The notes beneath the pieces were generated by a model. The model made no database searches. It worked only from the letters and a program-made list of their open reading frames with translations, and had not been told where the DNA came from. 24,377 nt of DNA from Actinobacteria bacterium UBA4719 (GTDB lineage: Bacteria; Actinomycetota; Actinomycetes; Actinomycetales; Dermatophilaceae): contig DHJN01000147.1 in assembly GCA_002404345.1 (NCBI GenBank), positions 2,172 through 26,548 on the forward strand, in the 5' to 3' direction. Made by a program: the position numbers and the translations under genes. This document shows, piece by piece, positions 23,647-24,377 of this stretch. Positions within the stretch are counted from its first letter, which is position 1. Each line of letters starts with the position of its first letter.

Positions 23647-23717
23647 CGGCACTTCAGGCACATCGGCACCATCAGTCACAGCGGCACCTTCAGGCACAGA
23701 GGCACCATCAGGGCGTG
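23647..23717. repeat. 18-bp degenerate tandem repeats after phoH2
   Basis: Four units (23647-23663, 23664-23681, 23682-23699, 23700-23717) follow the pattern CGGCACCATCAGTCACAG with substitutions; the first lacks one base. They start 3 bp after the phoH2 stop on the minus strand, in the 287-bp gap before the SLT gene. On that strand they would read as a hexapeptide pattern DGAxVP in a frame other than phoH2. The rest of the gap (23476-23646) shows only a small GGAGA/TCTCC inverted repeat and no gene. Confidence 0.75.
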
Positions 23718-23720
23718 GCC

Positions 23721-24377
23721 TCAGATCTCGAGACCCTCCAGGAGGTCGGTCACCAGCGCCGCGATCGGGCTGCGCTCACTTCGAGTCAGGGTGATGTGAG
23801 CGAAGAGAGGGTGGCCCTTGAGCGCCTCGATGACGGCGGCGACACCGTCGTGGCGACCCACTCGCAGGTTGTCCCTCTGTGCGACGTCGTGAGTCAGAAC
23901 CACCTTGGAGTTCTGGCCGATCCGCGAGAGCACCGTCAGCAGCACGTTGCGCTCAAGTGACTGGGCCTCGTCCACGATCACGAAGGCGTCATGCAACGAC
24001 CGCCCCCGGATGTGGGTCAAGGGCATGACCTCCAACATCCCCCGGTCCATGATCTCCTCGACCACCTCAGTGGAGACCAGCGCGCCAAGGGTGTCGAACA
24101 CGGCCTGCGCCCAGGGCCCCATCTTCTCGGACTCGCTGCCGGGCAGATAGCCGAGCTCCTGGCCGCCCACGGCATACAGCGGCCTGAAGACGACCACCTT
24201 GCGGTGTTGGCGCCGTTCCATGACCGCCTCAAGCCCCGCGCACAACGCCAGGGCGCTCTTGCCAGTGCCGGCTCGCCCGCCGAGGCTGAGGATGCCGACA
24301 TCGGGATCCATCAGCAGGTCCAGAGCGATGCGCTGCTCGGCGCTGCGGCCGTGCAGACCGAACGCGTCGCGGTCACC
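23721..24377 (-). CDS. phoH2: PhoH-family ATPase (PhoH2-type C-terminal domain), 5' end outside window
   Basis: The 218 visible residues form a PhoH ATPase domain. In actinobacteria it usually follows an N-terminal PIN domain, giving a PhoH2 ribonuclease-helicase. The frame is open to the window edge, beginning [20 protein letters not shown]. It has Walker [54 protein letters not shown] and [20 protein letters not shown], which includes Walker [22 protein letters not shown] and [15 protein letters not shown] follow. The near-identity of these motifs to actinobacterial PhoH2 makes the subfamily call strong, but the PIN half lies outside and is inferred. It is upstream of the SLT gene on the same strand, with a 287-bp repeat-bearing gap. 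Confidence 0.9.
   Translation of the reverse strand, partial: GDRDAFGLHGRSAEQRIALDLLMDPDVGILSLGGRAGTGKSALALCAGLEAVMERRQHRKVVVFRPLYAVGGQELGYLPGSESEKMGPWAQAVFDTLGALVSTEVVEEIMDRGMLEVMPLTHIRGRSLHDAFVIVDEAQSLERNVLLTVLSRIGQNSKVVLTHDVAQRDNLRVGRHDGVAAVIEALKGHPLFAHITLTRSERSPIAALVTDLLEGLEI

Noticed and set aside
23647..23717. CRISPR or attachment-site interpretation of the 18-bp repeats
   Set aside because: The units are contiguous, degenerate and lack spacers. No integrase or mobile gene is nearby.

Overview
The window is high-GC DNA with tightly packed, often overlapping genes and frequent GTG starts. It comes from an actinobacterium. The gene set and order (menG - geranylgeranyl reductase - nuoA; coaA/fumC/phoH2 close together; an Eis-type acetyltransferase; SipW-type export genes) fit a Micrococcales lineage such as the Intrasporangiaceae/Dermatophilaceae. 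That placement is an inference from gene content. No rRNA, tRNA, CRISPR array, insertion sequence or prophage gene was seen.

Layout. (1) 1-4042 is the menaquinone and respiration block: the start of nuoA, a MenJ-like geranylgeranyl reductase and menG on the minus strand, with menF divergent on the plus strand. (2) 4043-6378 is an accessory island. It holds a truncated SipW-dependent secreted-protein fragment, a sipW-type signal peptidase interrupted by one in-frame stop, an intact TasA-like SipW-dependent secreted protein read towards it, and a frameshifted exported cupredoxin. Three of the four genes are damaged while all flanking core genes are intact. (3) 6379-9398 holds an Eis-family acetyltransferase converging on menD, with overlapping stop codons. 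(4) 9477-20138 is one long minus-strand run of eleven genes with gaps of 12 bp or less, many overlapping by ATGA/GTGA: glmS - acpS - nnr - alr - alpha/beta hydrolase - tsaE - tsaB - rimI - tsaD - nucleoside hydrolase - rbsK, with menD following after a 78-bp repeat-bearing gap. (5) 20204-22624 carries coaA and fumC on the plus strand, divergent from glmS. (6) 22627-24377 carries a secreted SLT-domain protein and the end of phoH2 on the minus strand.

How the genes fit together. MenF, MenD and MenG belong to the classical o-succinylbenzoate route, and the MenJ-like enzyme would saturate one isoprene unit of the menaquinone that feeds the Nuo complex. The long operon joins cell-wall precursor supply (GlmS, Alr), carrier-protein activation (AcpS), repair of hydrated NAD(P)H (Nnr), the tRNA t6A machinery (TsaB/E/D with RimI) and ribonucleoside-to-ribose-phosphate salvage (nucleoside hydrolase, RbsK).

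The least ordinary parts are the decaying SipW/TasA-like/cupredoxin island, with a direct-repeat operator candidate in its divergent promoter region, and the number of short tandem repeats. These lie upstream of nuoA and fumC, at the 5' ends of the menJ and menD genes, inside menD, eis, nnr and the SLT gene, and downstream of phoH2. Other regulatory candidates are a CRP-like palindrome and a TTAGG/CCTAA inverted repeat upstream of menJ, and leaderless TAGGCT promoters at menF and glmS.
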